Positions 31,139 through 40,533 of a DNA stretch of 64,000 bases are shown here, piece after piece; position 1 is the stretch's first letter; each line of letters begins with the position of its first letter. Position numbers and translations under genes: made by a program. The stretch is from Marinobacterium sedimentorum (GTDB lineage Bacteria; Pseudomonadota; Gammaproteobacteria; Pseudomonadales; Balneatricaceae). The notes below the pieces were generated by a model that did not search any database, was not told the origin of the DNA, and worked only from the letters and a program-made list of their open reading frames with translations. The DNA is taken from contig NZ_JALDYX010000008.1 in assembly GCF_024267675.1 (NCBI RefSeq), forward strand, positions 62,001-126,000. Reading direction: 5' to 3'.

Positions 31139-31170
31139 GCCGGCTGCCCCTTGGGGCAGCCGGCTTTTTT
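31139..31170 (+). terminator. Rho-independent terminator after glpV
   Basis: Perfect 12-bp stem GCCGGCTGCCCC / GGGGCAGCCGGC with a TT loop, followed by six T. Confidence 0.95.
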
Positions 31171-31226
31171 GGCTATGGTGCATAGCGAATCCGCCGGGGT
31201 AGCCGGTAAGGACAGAGGAGTGGAAC

Positions 31227-32450
31227 ATGAGCAGTACGGAATCAGAGCTCAGCATGACAGGCACAGGCTCTTTGGGTATCGCTCCCTTTGGTGTGGCGGC
31301 ACTGCCGCGTATCATTTTTGGCGCCGGCAGCTTTGATCAGCTGGCGGTTGTGCTGGCGAGCCAGGGTACGCGGGTGCTGATCGTCACCGGTGGCCGGTCC
31401 TTTACCGGCAGCGAGCACTGGGCGCAGTTGCAGGGCCAGTTAAAGGCTGCAGGCCTGGCATGGGTGCAGGTATCCATTGCCAGCGAACCCAGCCCCGAAC
31501 AGGTGGATGAGGTGGTCAGCCACTACGGCGACTATGGCATCGATGTGGTGCTGGGGATTGGGGGCGGCAGCGCGCTGGATGCGGCCAAGGCCATCGCCGG
31601 CCTGTTGTCGGTGCAGCACTCGGTGATGGAGTACCTGGAAGGCGTCGGGCCAGAGTTGCCCTATCCTGGCCCGGGCCTGCCGCTGGTGGCGGTGCCGACA
31701 ACTGCCGGCACCGGCAGTGAAATGACCAAGAACGCGGTGCTGACGCGCCATGGCGTCGGCGGCTTCAAGAAATCCTTCCGGGATGAAAAACTGCTGCCGC
31801 GTATCGCCCTGCTAGACCCGGACCTGCTGCACAGCTGCCCGCCCCAGGTATTGATGGCCAATGCCATGGATGCCTTCACGCAGTTGCTGGAGTCCTATGT
31901 ATCTACCCGTGCCAGCGAATTTACCGATGCACTGGCACGAAGCGGTATCCAGGCTTTTGTGGCGGGCTTTGATCCAGCGGCAGCTGCCCCGGTAAAGGAC
32001 TACAGCCAGCTGGCCTATGCCGCCATGCTGTCCGGTATCTGTCTGGCTCAGGCAGGGCTGGGATCGGTACACGGCATGGCGTCGCCGCTGGGGGCCTACT
32101 TTCCCATTCCCCATGGCGTAGCCTGCGGTACTCTGCTGGCGATAGCCACGGCGATGAACATAGCGGCGCTGCGCCAGCGCTTGCCCGCAAGCCCTGCGCT
32201 GGAAAAATACGCCCAGGTGGCGTGCTGGCTGGGCGCCGAAGAAGAAAGCATCGAGGCGGGCTGTGATGCGCTGGTCGGTTTGCTCGACAGCTGGGTTGAA
32301 CAGTGCGAGCTACCCCGGTTGTCGGCCTTCGGCATGACTGAAGCCGATCTGCCCAGGGTGATAGCCGGCAGCGGTGGTAACAGCATGAAAACCAATCCAT
32401 TGGTGCTGAGCGACAACGAAATCCGCCAGGTGCTGCTGGCGCGGCTTTAG
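31227..32450 (+). CDS. Iron-containing alcohol dehydrogenase (group III)
   Basis: A 407-residue Fe-ADH. The NAD motif is GIGGGSALDAAKAIAG near residue 112, followed by the PTTAGTGSEMTKNAV block. The metal histidines are in GSVHGMASPLGAYFPIPHG, with Asp in NAMDAFTQLLE. AGAGGAG precedes the ATG. It follows the glycerol ABC operon after a terminator, so it has its own promoter. The substrate is unknown; oxidation of an alcohol related to glycerol use is only a contextual idea. Confidence 0.88.
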   Translation: MSSTESELSMTGTGSLGIAPFGVAALPRIIFGAGSFDQLAVVLASQGTRVLIVTGGRSFTGSEHWAQLQGQLKAAGLAWVQVSIASEPSPEQVDEVVSHYGDYGIDVVLGIGGGSALDAAKAIAGLLSVQHSVMEYLEGVGPELPYPGPGLPLVAVPTTAGTGSEMTKNAVLTRHGVGGFKKSFRDEKLLPRIALLDPDLLHSCPPQVLMANAMDAFTQLLESYVSTRASEFTDALARSGIQAFVAGFDPAAAAPVKDYSQLAYAAMLSGICLAQAGLGSVHGMASPLGAYFPIPHGVACGTLLAIATAMNIAALRQRLPASPALEKYAQVACWLGAEEESIEAGCDALVGLLDSWVEQCELPRLSAFGMTEADLPRVIAGSGGNSMKTNPLVLSDNEIRQVLLARL

Positions 32451-32464
32451 GCGTAGCGGCTGGG

Positions 32465-33259
32465 CTAAGTGCCGGGTCTAGGGTCGAGCCGCAGGCGGAT
32501 ATGGGTGGCAATGGGCAGGTGGTCCGACAGGCGCTCATCCAGCACCCTGGCATCGATGACATCGACCCTGGGTGTTGCCAGCACATGATCGAGTGAGCGC
32601 CTGGGGCGCCAGCTCGGGAAGGTTTCGCCATCGTGCAGCGTGCGCAGGGCCGCATCGCGGATACCGGGATGGGCATGGAGTTCCTGCAGGTCGCAATTGA
32701 GGTCGCCCAGCAGCAGGGTATCATTGTCGCGGCCGATCAGTTCGGCCAGAAAATGCAGCTGGCGGGCCCGGGTCTGGCGGCCCAGGGCCAGGTGAGCAAT
32801 GATCAGGCGCAGGGGGGCGTAGCCCGGTGGCTGCACCTCCACTTCCAGGGCGCCACGCCCCGGCAGACGGCCGGGCAGGGGGTGAAATTGTATTTCACGC
32901 AACGGCCAGCGCGACAGGCAGCCCAGGCAATGGCGGGCAAAGGGCGCCAGATCCCGGGTAATGGCGGCGTGCCAGTACGGGAAACCGGCGCGTTCTGCCA
33001 GGTGAGCCACCTGATTCAGCTGGGCCGTGCGCAGGCTGCCAGCATCGCACTCCTGCAGTGCGACCACATCGAAGTGGCCCGCCAGCTCCGCGATGCGCTC
33101 CAGATTGTTGCGTGCACCCCGGGTCGGTAGCAGATGCTTCCAGGATCTGGTTACATAGTGCATGTAGCTTGAGGTCTGCAGGCCGACCTGGATATTCAGC
33201 GACAGTACGCGTACCTGGCCGTCGCGGCGCTGAAATGGAAAAGCTCGGGAGTTTGGCAT
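32465..33259 (-). CDS. Endonuclease/exonuclease/phosphatase-family protein
   Basis: A 264-residue DNase I-fold hydrolase. VRVLSLNIQVG carries the first catalytic Asn, VALQECD the metal Glu, LLLGDLNCD the Asp/Asn pair and RRSLDHVLA plus LSDHLPIATHI the C-terminal Asp-His. All core residues appear present, so it should be an active Mg-dependent phosphodiesterase or phosphatase. There is no signal peptide. It is convergent with the alcohol dehydrogenase with only 14 bases between. The substrate cannot be assigned. Confidence 0.85.
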   Translation of the reverse strand: MPNSRAFPFQRRDGQVRVLSLNIQVGLQTSSYMHYVTRSWKHLLPTRGARNNLERIAELAGHFDVVALQECDAGSLRTAQLNQVAHLAERAGFPYWHAAITRDLAPFARHCLGCLSRWPLREIQFHPLPGRLPGRGALEVEVQPPGYAPLRLIIAHLALGRQTRARQLHFLAELIGRDNDTLLLGDLNCDLQELHAHPGIRDAALRTLHDGETFPSWRPRRSLDHVLATPRVDVIDARVLDERLSDHLPIATHIRLRLDPRPGT

Positions 33260-33468
33260 GGCACGTTCAAGTATGGGGGGGACGGCGCAAAGCGCAACCC
33301 GGATCCGTTCGGCGCGCCGAATTTTAGAATGTCTGGATTTGACGGGTTCTTGTCATTGTGGACATGCCCGCCGCTGAGCATACTGGGCAGCAAGAATACG
33401 CTCGGTGCCGAATTCATTCACGGCGGGGCGCCGTTCCTACGCAGGTCTCACCTTTGGAGCTCGACAGG

Positions 33469-34449
33469 ATGAAGACTATCGCCGTACTCGCGTATCCGGA
33501 CTGCCAGCTACTCGATGTGGCGGGTCCGCTGCAGGTCTTCGCCACCGCCAATCAGCTGCTGCCCGCGCCGGGTTACGAGGTGGTGATTATCGCCCGCAAT
33601 CCGGGCCCCGTGGTAACCAACTCCGGCATGGTGCTGCTGGCGCAGCGCGGTCTCTGTGATACCGGCGACCTGGACACCCTGCTGGTGGCCGGTGGTTACG
33701 GTGTCGAGGCGGCCTGTCGCGACCGCTTGCTGACGAACTGGCTGGTGGCAAGATCCACCGAGGTGCGGCGGCTGGGGTCGGTCTGCACCGGCGCCTTCCT
33801 GTTGGCCGAGGCGGGGCTGCTGCGCGGCCGGCGGGCCGTGACCCATTGGAAGCATTGCCGGCGGTTGGCCGATCGGCATCCCGATATCCGGGTCGAACCC
33901 GATGCGCTCTATCTGTGCGACCATAACATCTACAGCTCGGCCGGGGTGACCGCCGGTATCGATCTGGCGCTGGCGCTGCTGCGGGATGACCAGGGACACC
34001 GCCTCGCGGCCGACGTGGCGCGTGAACTGGTGATGTTCATGCATCGCCCCGGCGGCCAGTCCCAATTCAGTACGGGCCTGGTACAGCAGGCGCCGATGTC
34101 GGCGCCACTTCGCCGGGCGGTTGAGGGTATCCGGCAGGCGCCGGCCCGTCGGTTTACCCTCGAGTCCCTGGCTGAACGGGCGGCGGTGAGCCCAAGGCAC
34201 CTCTCTCGACTGTTCCGGCGAGAGCTGGACCTCAGCGCTGGCGATTTCATCGAGCGCGTGCGTATCGAGCGCGCCCAGCGAGCGCTGGAGGAGGCTGACG
34301 GCTCCCTGTCGACGATTGCCGAGCACTGCGGTTTCGGCTCCGCAGACCGGATGCGGTGCATTTTTATCAAGCGACTGGGTATCAGCCCCTCCGAATATCG
34401 GCAGCGTTTTTCTGTCCAGCCCTCACAGCTACAAGGATTTTTCTCATGA
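33469..34449 (+). CDS. GlxA-family AraC regulator (DJ-1/PfpI-like sensor)
   Basis: A 326-residue regulator. The N-terminal DJ-1/PfpI-like domain runs from MKTIAVLAYPDCQLLDVAGP to about 180 and has the nucleophile-elbow-like SVCTGAFLLAEAG. The C-terminal AraC DNA-binding part includes FTLESLAERAAVSPRHLSRL and FGSADRMRCIFIKRLGISPS. ATG 33469 gives the family start; the frame opens earlier at 33358. Its stop overlaps the MFS gene (ATGA), so it probably controls that transporter. Confidence 0.88.
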   Translation: MKTIAVLAYPDCQLLDVAGPLQVFATANQLLPAPGYEVVIIARNPGPVVTNSGMVLLAQRGLCDTGDLDTLLVAGGYGVEAACRDRLLTNWLVARSTEVRRLGSVCTGAFLLAEAGLLRGRRAVTHWKHCRRLADRHPDIRVEPDALYLCDHNIYSSAGVTAGIDLALALLRDDQGHRLAADVARELVMFMHRPGGQSQFSTGLVQQAPMSAPLRRAVEGIRQAPARRFTLESLAERAAVSPRHLSRLFRRELDLSAGDFIERVRIERAQRALEEADGSLSTIAEHCGFGSADRMRCIFIKRLGISPSEYRQRFSVQPSQLQGFFS

Positions 34450-35654
34450 CGCTGGGACGCCCGGCAAGTGCCCTTAATGCCAATGTTATCCTGCTGTCGT
34501 TGTGCCAGGCGCTGCTCAACACCGGCAATATCCTGCTGGTATCGGTCAATGCGCTGATCGGCAAGGAACTGGCGCCGTCGGTAGCCCTGATCACCCTGCC
34601 CATGGCGATGCAGTTTATCGGCCTGATGGTGGCAACGATTCCGGCATCGCTGATCATGCAGCGCATCGGCCGCAAGAACGGCTTTTACCTGGGCAACCTT
34701 ATCGGTCTGCTGGGCGCGGCCTGTAGCGGCTTGGCCCTGCTGCAGGCCAGCTTCTGGGGCTTTAATCTTGGCACTTTCCTGCTGGGTATCGGTATCGGCT
34801 TTGGCATGCTGTACCGCTTTGCCGCCATCGAGGCGGCGCCGCCTGCGCAGCAGAGTCGGGCCATTTCCCTGGTCATGGCCGGTGGTGTACTGGCCGCGGT
34901 GCTGGGACCGAACCTCGCCATTCACAGTCGCGGCTGGTTTACGGATACCCCTTTTCTGGGGGCCTTTATCGGGCTTTTCGGGCTCTATGCACTGGCGCTG
35001 CTGTTGCTGCGTGCGGTGCGCCTGGCAGCGCCTTCGGCGGCTGCGTCGGATGCGCCGCAGCGCCCGCTGGGAGTGATCCTGTGCCAGCCGGTGTTTGTGA
35101 TGGCGGTGGTGGCGGGCATGGTCAGCTATGCGGTGATGAACCTGCTGATGAGTGCCACGCCCCTGGCCATGATTCGCCACGGTTTCAGCTTCGATGATTC
35201 GGCCCTCGTCATTCAGTGGCATGTGCTGGGCATGTTCGTGCCGGCCTTCTTTACCGGGCGCCTGGTGGAGCGCTTTGGGGCGCCGCACATGATGCAGGCC
35301 GGTGGTGCTTTGATGCTGCTCTGTATCCTGGTCAACCTGCTGGGCCAGAGCCACTGGCACTTCTGGCTGGCACTGGTGCTGCTGGGGACCGGCTGGTGTT
35401 TCATGTTTATCAGCGCGACCTCCTTCCTGACCCGAGCCTACAGGCCCGCCGAAAAGGCCCGTACCCAGGCGGCCAACGAGTTTCTGGTGTTCAGCAGTGT
35501 GGCGCTGTCGGCCCTGGCGGCCGGCTGGCTGGAGGCATCCCTTGGCTGGGTGATGATGAACTGGCTGATGCTACCGGTGGTATTCGCTGCCATGACGCTG
35601 ATCGCCTGCCTTAGGCGCTACCGGCAGGCCGCAGAGGCACGCCAGCCGCTCTGA
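34446..35654 (+). CDS. Major facilitator superfamily transporter
   Basis: A 402-residue MFS permease with about 12 hydrophobic segments. The loop 2-3 motif is present as MQRIGRKNGFYLG and the loop 8-9 equivalent as FTGRLVERFGAP. It is translationally coupled to the GlxA-type regulator by a four-base overlap. Substrate unknown; an efflux pump is plausible. Confidence 0.85.
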   Translation: MTLGRPASALNANVILLSLCQALLNTGNILLVSVNALIGKELAPSVALITLPMAMQFIGLMVATIPASLIMQRIGRKNGFYLGNLIGLLGAACSGLALLQASFWGFNLGTFLLGIGIGFGMLYRFAAIEAAPPAQQSRAISLVMAGGVLAAVLGPNLAIHSRGWFTDTPFLGAFIGLFGLYALALLLLRAVRLAAPSAAASDAPQRPLGVILCQPVFVMAVVAGMVSYAVMNLLMSATPLAMIRHGFSFDDSALVIQWHVLGMFVPAFFTGRLVERFGAPHMMQAGGALMLLCILVNLLGQSHWHFWLALVLLGTGWCFMFISATSFLTRAYRPAEKARTQAANEFLVFSSVALSALAAGWLEASLGWVMMNWLMLPVVFAAMTLIACLRRYRQAAEARQPL

Positions 35655-35795
35655 TGCTCTGATAGGGAGCCGGGTGCAAACAGGGCGCAAGGAGCAAGGA
35701 TTAGGGAGTCGCGGCCGTTTGGATTTCACATGGCACTCACACACCGGGGTCTACACTTTGGCCGCATAGTTCTGCTGCCATGAGTAAGTGTTGCC

Positions 35796-37526
35796 ATGAA
35801 GACCGCTTTGCAAGTATCCCGCCTGAAAGGCCTGCAGTTGACGCTGTCCAGTGGCCAGTTTCGACTGTTGCTCTGTGCCGTACTGGCACTGTTCTATAAC
35901 GGTCCGCTGTGGCAGCTGATATCGGCGCAACCGGCATCAAGCGAGATTGCAGCCTGGCTCTTCATGGCGGCCTTTTTCAGTTTCATGGTGGCGGTGCTGC
36001 AGTTTTTCCTGACCCTGGTCGGCTTTCGTCAGGTCCTCAAGCCTCTGGCCATATTTATTCTGCTCAGTGCCAGCGCGGTGTCCTATTTCATGCACAGCTA
36101 CGGCATTCTGGTGGATCGCAGCATGGTGCAGAACCTGTTCGAAACCGATACCGCCGAAGCCGGCGAATTGCTCAATGCCGGCCTGATGCTGCATCTGTTG
36201 CTGTCCGGCGTGCTGCCAGTGCTGCTGGTCATGTGCATCCGCATTCGTTACCGGCCGGTATTTGCCGAGCTCAGAGGGCGGGCGGCGGTGCTGTTTCTGT
36301 GCCTGATGGTGATCGGTGCCAATGGCGTGCTCTTCTACAAGGACTATTCATCGCTGTTTCGCAATAACCGCCAGATCCGCAATCTGGCGGTGCCCTCCAA
36401 TTACCTCTACTACGGCATCCGTTACCTCATGGGTGCCTATGATCCGGTGAGTGTGCCGTTGCAGCGCCTGGGGGAAGATGCCCGGCAAGTGGCCGATCCG
36501 ATCGAGGATGGCAAGCGCAAGCTGCTGGTGCTGGTGGTAGGGGAAACCGCTCGGGCGATGAACTTTGGCCTCAACGGTTATGGGCGTGATACCAATCCGC
36601 AGCTCAATGCCCTGCCGGTGCTGAGCTTCGGGGAGACTGCCTCCTGCGGCACCAGTACGGCGGAATCCCTGCCGTGCATGTTTTCTCTCAACGGTCGTGA
36701 CGGCTACGACAAGGCGGCGGAAAGTCACCGTGAAAACCTGCTGGATGTATTGCAGCATGCAGGTGTCACGGTGCTCTGGAGGGACAACAATTCGGGCTGC
36801 AAGGGCGTCTGTGATCGGGTGGATAGCCAGGAAACCGCCGTGTTTGAGCTGCCGGAGTTCTGTGTGGCCGAGGAGTGTTACGACGAAGGCATGCTCAGTG
36901 CGCTGGATGAATATCTGAAAAGTACGACAGGGGATGCGGTGATCGTACTGCATCAAAAGGGTAGCCATGGCCCGGCCTATTATCTGCGCTATCCGCAACA
37001 GTTCGAGACGTTTACCCCGGTATGCCGCAGTACCCAGCTGCAGTCATGCAGCCAGAGCGAGATTCTCAATGCCTACGACAACAGCATTCTCTATACCGAC
37101 TACTTTCTCAGCCGCGTGATCGGCTTCCTCAAAAGCGAACAGCAGGGTTACGACACCGCCATGCTGTACATGTCTGATCATGGTGAGTCTCTGGGGGAGG
37201 GCAATATCTACCTGCACGGCATGCCCTATATGTTTGCGCCTAAAGAGCAGACCCATGTGCCCTTTATGGCCTGGCTGTCCGATGGCATGCAGCTGCGCAC
37301 CGGGCTGGATTCCAGTTGCCTGGGGGCAAAGCGTGAGCAGGCTCTGAGTCACGACAACCTGGCGCACTCGGTGCTGGGGCTGATGGGAGTCACAACCTCT
37401 GTGTATCAGCCTGGGCTGGATATCTTTGACGATTGCCGTCAGCCGCTGCCCACAGGCAGCGTGCAGCAGACTCAGCCGGCCATCATCCAGTTCGAGAATC
37501 CGCGCCAGGGGCAGGGTCCGGCCTGA
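35796..37526 (+). CDS. eptA: Lipid A phosphoethanolamine transferase (EptA family)
   Basis: A 576-residue inner-membrane enzyme. Five N-terminal transmembrane segments lie in residues 20-190 and a periplasmic sulfatase-fold domain follows. Metal/catalytic residues are visible: VVGETARAMN, the nucleophile Thr in SCGTSTAESLPCMF, and SDHGESLGE. Many cysteines fit the disulfide-rich EptA/MCR type. It transfers phosphoethanolamine from phosphatidylethanolamine to lipid A, lowering negative charge and polymyxin binding. It is convergent with a two-component system and PAP2 genes, which may form one envelope-remodelling group. Confidence 0.92.
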   Translation: MKTALQVSRLKGLQLTLSSGQFRLLLCAVLALFYNGPLWQLISAQPASSEIAAWLFMAAFFSFMVAVLQFFLTLVGFRQVLKPLAIFILLSASAVSYFMHSYGILVDRSMVQNLFETDTAEAGELLNAGLMLHLLLSGVLPVLLVMCIRIRYRPVFAELRGRAAVLFLCLMVIGANGVLFYKDYSSLFRNNRQIRNLAVPSNYLYYGIRYLMGAYDPVSVPLQRLGEDARQVADPIEDGKRKLLVLVVGETARAMNFGLNGYGRDTNPQLNALPVLSFGETASCGTSTAESLPCMFSLNGRDGYDKAAESHRENLLDVLQHAGVTVLWRDNNSGCKGVCDRVDSQETAVFELPEFCVAEECYDEGMLSALDEYLKSTTGDAVIVLHQKGSHGPAYYLRYPQQFETFTPVCRSTQLQSCSQSEILNAYDNSILYTDYFLSRVIGFLKSEQQGYDTAMLYMSDHGESLGEGNIYLHGMPYMFAPKEQTHVPFMAWLSDGMQLRTGLDSSCLGAKREQALSHDNLAHSVLGLMGVTTSVYQPGLDIFDDCRQPLPTGSVQQTQPAIIQFENPRQGQGPA

Positions 37527-37623
37527 GCTGAAATGTTTCAGTTGCAACGCCTGATCTGAAAATCACGGCCACAGCTGCTGTATCCATGAGCTAATGCGAG
37601 GCGCTTTACGAGAGACGAGCGTT

Positions 37624-37665
37624 GCAAGAGCCCCGGCCGGGTGACTGGCCGGGGCTCTTGCGTTT
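37624..37665. terminator. Bidirectional-type terminator between eptA and the kinase gene
   Basis: Perfect 15-bp stem GCAAGAGCCCCGGCC / GGCCGGGGCTCTTGC with an eight-base loop, followed by GTTT on the + strand. It lies between convergent genes. The T tract is short. Confidence 0.75.
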
Positions 37666-37742
37666 GGGGCTCGGCCCTGTCGGGCGCGGGGTGCTCTGGG
37701 GCTTTGGCGATCTTAGGGCAATAACTGTTGCAGAGTTCAGCC

Positions 37743-38948
37743 TCAGGCAGGCGTGAAGATCAGCTTGGCGCTGAACAGTTCCGCTGTCTGCTCCAGCTCG
37801 AATCGGCAGTTGGCCTGGGCGCAGAGCTGTTCCACGATCATGAGACCATAGCCATGGCTGTCGCGTTCGTCCGGCGGAGTATCGCCGATGGGGTTCTGTA
37901 TCAGCAGGCTGTCGCTGTCGTTGCTGATGGCGATATCGCCGCTGCCGTGTACCAGGGCATTGCGCAGCAGGTTGTCGATAATCACCGACAGAATAAAAGA
38001 CGGCACCGGCCAGCTGCAGGGCGCCAGGGTCAGTGAGGTGACGCGGGCTCGCAGCTCCGGATGGGTGCCAAGGCGCTCTTCGATCACGGCCTTCAGTCCT
38101 GCCTGATTGACCGGTGCGGTACTGCGGGTCTTGTTCTCGCGGCCTAGCCAGAGAAAGGCCTCGATCAGCTGACTCATGCGGGTCGTGGCATCGTCGATGC
38201 GTTTCAAGGCGCGCTGGCTGAGGTTGTCGGCGGGCAGGGTTTCCCGCAGCAGGTCGGCGGAGCTGCGGATGACCATCACCGGCGAGCGCAGTTCATGGCT
38301 GGAAAATCGGGTGAAGTCCCGCTCGCGCTGGATGAAGTCCGACACCCGTTCGAGCAGGGATGCGAACTGGCGGCTCATAAAGCCGATCTCGTCGTTGCGC
38401 TGCAGCGGCTCGAGGTGCGGGTTGGTAGGGTCTATATCGGCCAGCTGGAGGCTGAGCTGGCGGATGGGTACCGTCAGATGCCAGGCAATCAGCAGTGTCA
38501 GTCCCATGGCGCCAAAAGTGATCAGGGCAATACCGCCCATGACCAGGCCGACCTCGGCGGCTTCCTGAGCCTCACTTTCGAGCAGTTCTTCCAGCGGCTG
38601 CAGCACCATGTAGTAGAAATCGCCACTGATCGGGTGCGGGCGAATCACCAGCAGGTTGTCGTTGGGCAGCGGGTGGGTGCCCACTGTCGTGAACGCTTGC
38701 AGCTCCTGTGGCAGCAAATCCCTACTGGCGTAGAAATGCAGAATGTCGAAAAACTTGAGGGTTTCGGACGGCGCTTCGCTGGCCAGTACGCGATCGACCT
38801 GGGCGCCTATATAGTTGCTGAAACGCTGTACGCTTTCGGATTCGATGCGCTCGATCATCTGCCACCCCAGCAGCCAGTACAGGCTCATGATCAGGCAGGC
38901 CGAGAGTCCGACGGTTAGCAGAATCTTGCGGCTAAAGCTCTGTTTCAT
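37743..38948 (-). CDS. Sensor histidine kinase
   Basis: A 401-residue membrane kinase. Two transmembrane segments (about 9-29 and 135-160) flank a periplasmic domain of about 105 residues, followed by HAMP. The phosphoacceptor is in FTRFSSHELRSP, the N box is IIDNLLRNALVHG and the G box DSHGYGLMIVEQLC. It overlaps the response regulator by 17 bases. By location it may sense envelope stress or cationic peptides and control eptA and the PAP2 genes; that is inference. Confidence 0.9.
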   Translation of the reverse strand: MKQSFSRKILLTVGLSACLIMSLYWLLGWQMIERIESESVQRFSNYIGAQVDRVLASEAPSETLKFFDILHFYASRDLLPQELQAFTTVGTHPLPNDNLLVIRPHPISGDFYYMVLQPLEELLESEAQEAAEVGLVMGGIALITFGAMGLTLLIAWHLTVPIRQLSLQLADIDPTNPHLEPLQRNDEIGFMSRQFASLLERVSDFIQRERDFTRFSSHELRSPVMVIRSSADLLRETLPADNLSQRALKRIDDATTRMSQLIEAFLWLGRENKTRSTAPVNQAGLKAVIEERLGTHPELRARVTSLTLAPCSWPVPSFILSVIIDNLLRNALVHGSGDIAISNDSDSLLIQNPIGDTPPDERDSHGYGLMIVEQLCAQANCRFELEQTAELFSAKLIFTPA

Positions 38949-39630
38949 TCGCTTCGGTGTCCCCTGGGAGTGTCAGCTGAAAGCCGATGCCGCGCACGGT
39001 GGTGAGCATGGGCTGGCTGAAGGGTTTGTCTAGCTGCATGCGCAGCTGATACAGCAGTGAACGCAGGGCATCGCTGTTGGGCAGGTCGTCGCCCCAGAGC
39101 AGCTGTTCCAGCTCTTCCCGGGGCACTGCCCGGGGCGCCTTGGCCACCAGATGCTTGAGCAGCTTGAACGACTGGGCGGTGAGGGTCAGGGGGCGGCCTT
39201 CCCGGCTGGCGGTGGCCTGTTCGACATCCAGTGTCAGGGGCCCAAAGGACAAGCGGCGCAGCATCTGACGGGATTCGCGCTTGCTCAGGGCCTCGACCCG
39301 GCACACCAGTTCTGCCATGGCAAAGGGCTTGACCAGGTAGTCGTCGGCGCCGGACCGAAAGCCCCGCACCTTGTCGTCCAGCGTATCCAGCGCAGTGAGA
39401 AAGAGGATGGGCGTGGTGACCCCCAGCGCGCGCAGCTGTTCGCAGGCCGAGAGCCCGCTGATCCTGGGCATCATGATATCGAGTATCAGTACGTCGTATT
39501 GATTCCGACGGCACAGCTCGAGCACCTGGGCGCCGTGGCGGGCGCAGTCGGTTTCGATGCCGCGCCACTGAAGGAAGTCCACAATGCCCGCCAGGATATC
39601 GGCATCATCGTCGGCAACCAGCACGTTCAT
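38932..39630 (-). CDS. OmpR-family response regulator
   Basis: A 232-residue regulator. The receiver has the acidic pair DDD at 7-9, the phosphorylated Asp in VLILDIMMP and the conserved Lys in YLVKPF. The C-terminal winged helix ends TTVRGIGFQL. It overlaps the kinase gene, so both proteins are made together. It lies 33 bases after the PAP2 gene on the same strand. Confidence 0.93.
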   Translation of the reverse strand: MNVLVADDDADILAGIVDFLQWRGIETDCARHGAQVLELCRRNQYDVLILDIMMPRISGLSACEQLRALGVTTPILFLTALDTLDDKVRGFRSGADDYLVKPFAMAELVCRVEALSKRESRQMLRRLSFGPLTLDVEQATASREGRPLTLTAQSFKLLKHLVAKAPRAVPREELEQLLWGDDLPNSDALRSLLYQLRMQLDKPFSQPMLTTVRGIGFQLTLPGDTEANETEL

Positions 39631-39663
39631 AGCATCAACGGTTCCTGCTTTGTCACAGCATGA

Positions 39664-40533
39664 TTAGGAGCCGGAGGTCCCGGCGTAAATGCGACTGTAG
39701 CAGAATTTGGGCCCGGCGGGTCTGGGCCACAAACGCCAGCGGTAAAGAATCAATGCGCTGAACCAGCAAATCGCCAGGGTCCAGAGGTCGTGGGACACAA
39801 AGTGGGCGCCGCGCAGCTGCTGGGAAATGCCGAATATGAGCCCCAGCCCGAGCCCCGGCAGCAACGCCAGGCGTCTATACCGGCGGGCCCGCGCCGAGCT
39901 GCCACCGAGATGGTGCAGGGCGAGGAAGTAGAGTGCGACCCATGCATAACCCGCGCTGGCGTGCCCTGCGGGGAAACAACTGCCGCCGCTGGTCGTTGCC
40001 GGGTCCAGGCTGAACAGGGAGTGGTAGATGTGATCGGCGCCATAGCGCTGCAGTGTCCAGGGGCAGTCGAGACCGGTCAGATGCTTGGCGATATTAACGA
40101 TGAGCAGGCTGCACAGCACGGCGCTGATCAGATAACTCAAGCTAGGTCGCCAGTGACTCAGGCTCGGGCGAATCCAGCTCAGAGTCCAGCCCAGCAGGGC
40201 GACAAGCAGCAGCCCGAAGCTCAGCAGGCGGCCGCCGTTGTGGATAACCCCGGCCGTGAGCCAGTGTTCGCGCAGCGCCCACTGCTGGCCTTCCAGCCGG
40301 TACAGCAGATCCCCCAGTTTCAGATCCAGCCCGTAGGCTTCCAGCAGTGCCACGGCGACTATGAACAGCAGCAGCGGCAAAAGCCCAAGCTGGCGCCAGC
40401 CCACAGGCGCAGTGCCCGCCTGCAGGGCGCTGGTGGCTGGAGTTCTGTAACCGGTTTTCAGCAGTGGCTGGCGCGGCAGTGGCTGCAGCGGTTGCAGTTG
40501 CAGGGGTGAGTGAAGGGGCTCGTAGCGGCTCAT
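39664..40533 (-). CDS. PAP2-family membrane phosphatase (lipid A phosphatase-like)
   Basis: A 289-residue membrane protein from ATG 40533. The three PAP2 motifs are present: KHLTGLDCPWTLQRYG, CFPAGHASAGYA and RGAHFVSHDLW. The KHLTG-x-DCPW form is found in proteins related to LpxE/LpxT-type phosphatases. The N-terminal 40 residues are proline- and glutamine-rich. Its start overlaps the upstream PAP2 stop by four bases. With eptA nearby, a lipid A or lipid carrier phosphate is a likely substrate. Confidence 0.82.
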   Translation of the reverse strand: MSRYEPLHSPLQLQPLQPLPRQPLLKTGYRTPATSALQAGTAPVGWRQLGLLPLLLFIVAVALLEAYGLDLKLGDLLYRLEGQQWALREHWLTAGVIHNGGRLLSFGLLLVALLGWTLSWIRPSLSHWRPSLSYLISAVLCSLLIVNIAKHLTGLDCPWTLQRYGADHIYHSLFSLDPATTSGGSCFPAGHASAGYAWVALYFLALHHLGGSSARARRYRRLALLPGLGLGLIFGISQQLRGAHFVSHDLWTLAICWFSALILYRWRLWPRPAGPKFCYSRIYAGTSGS

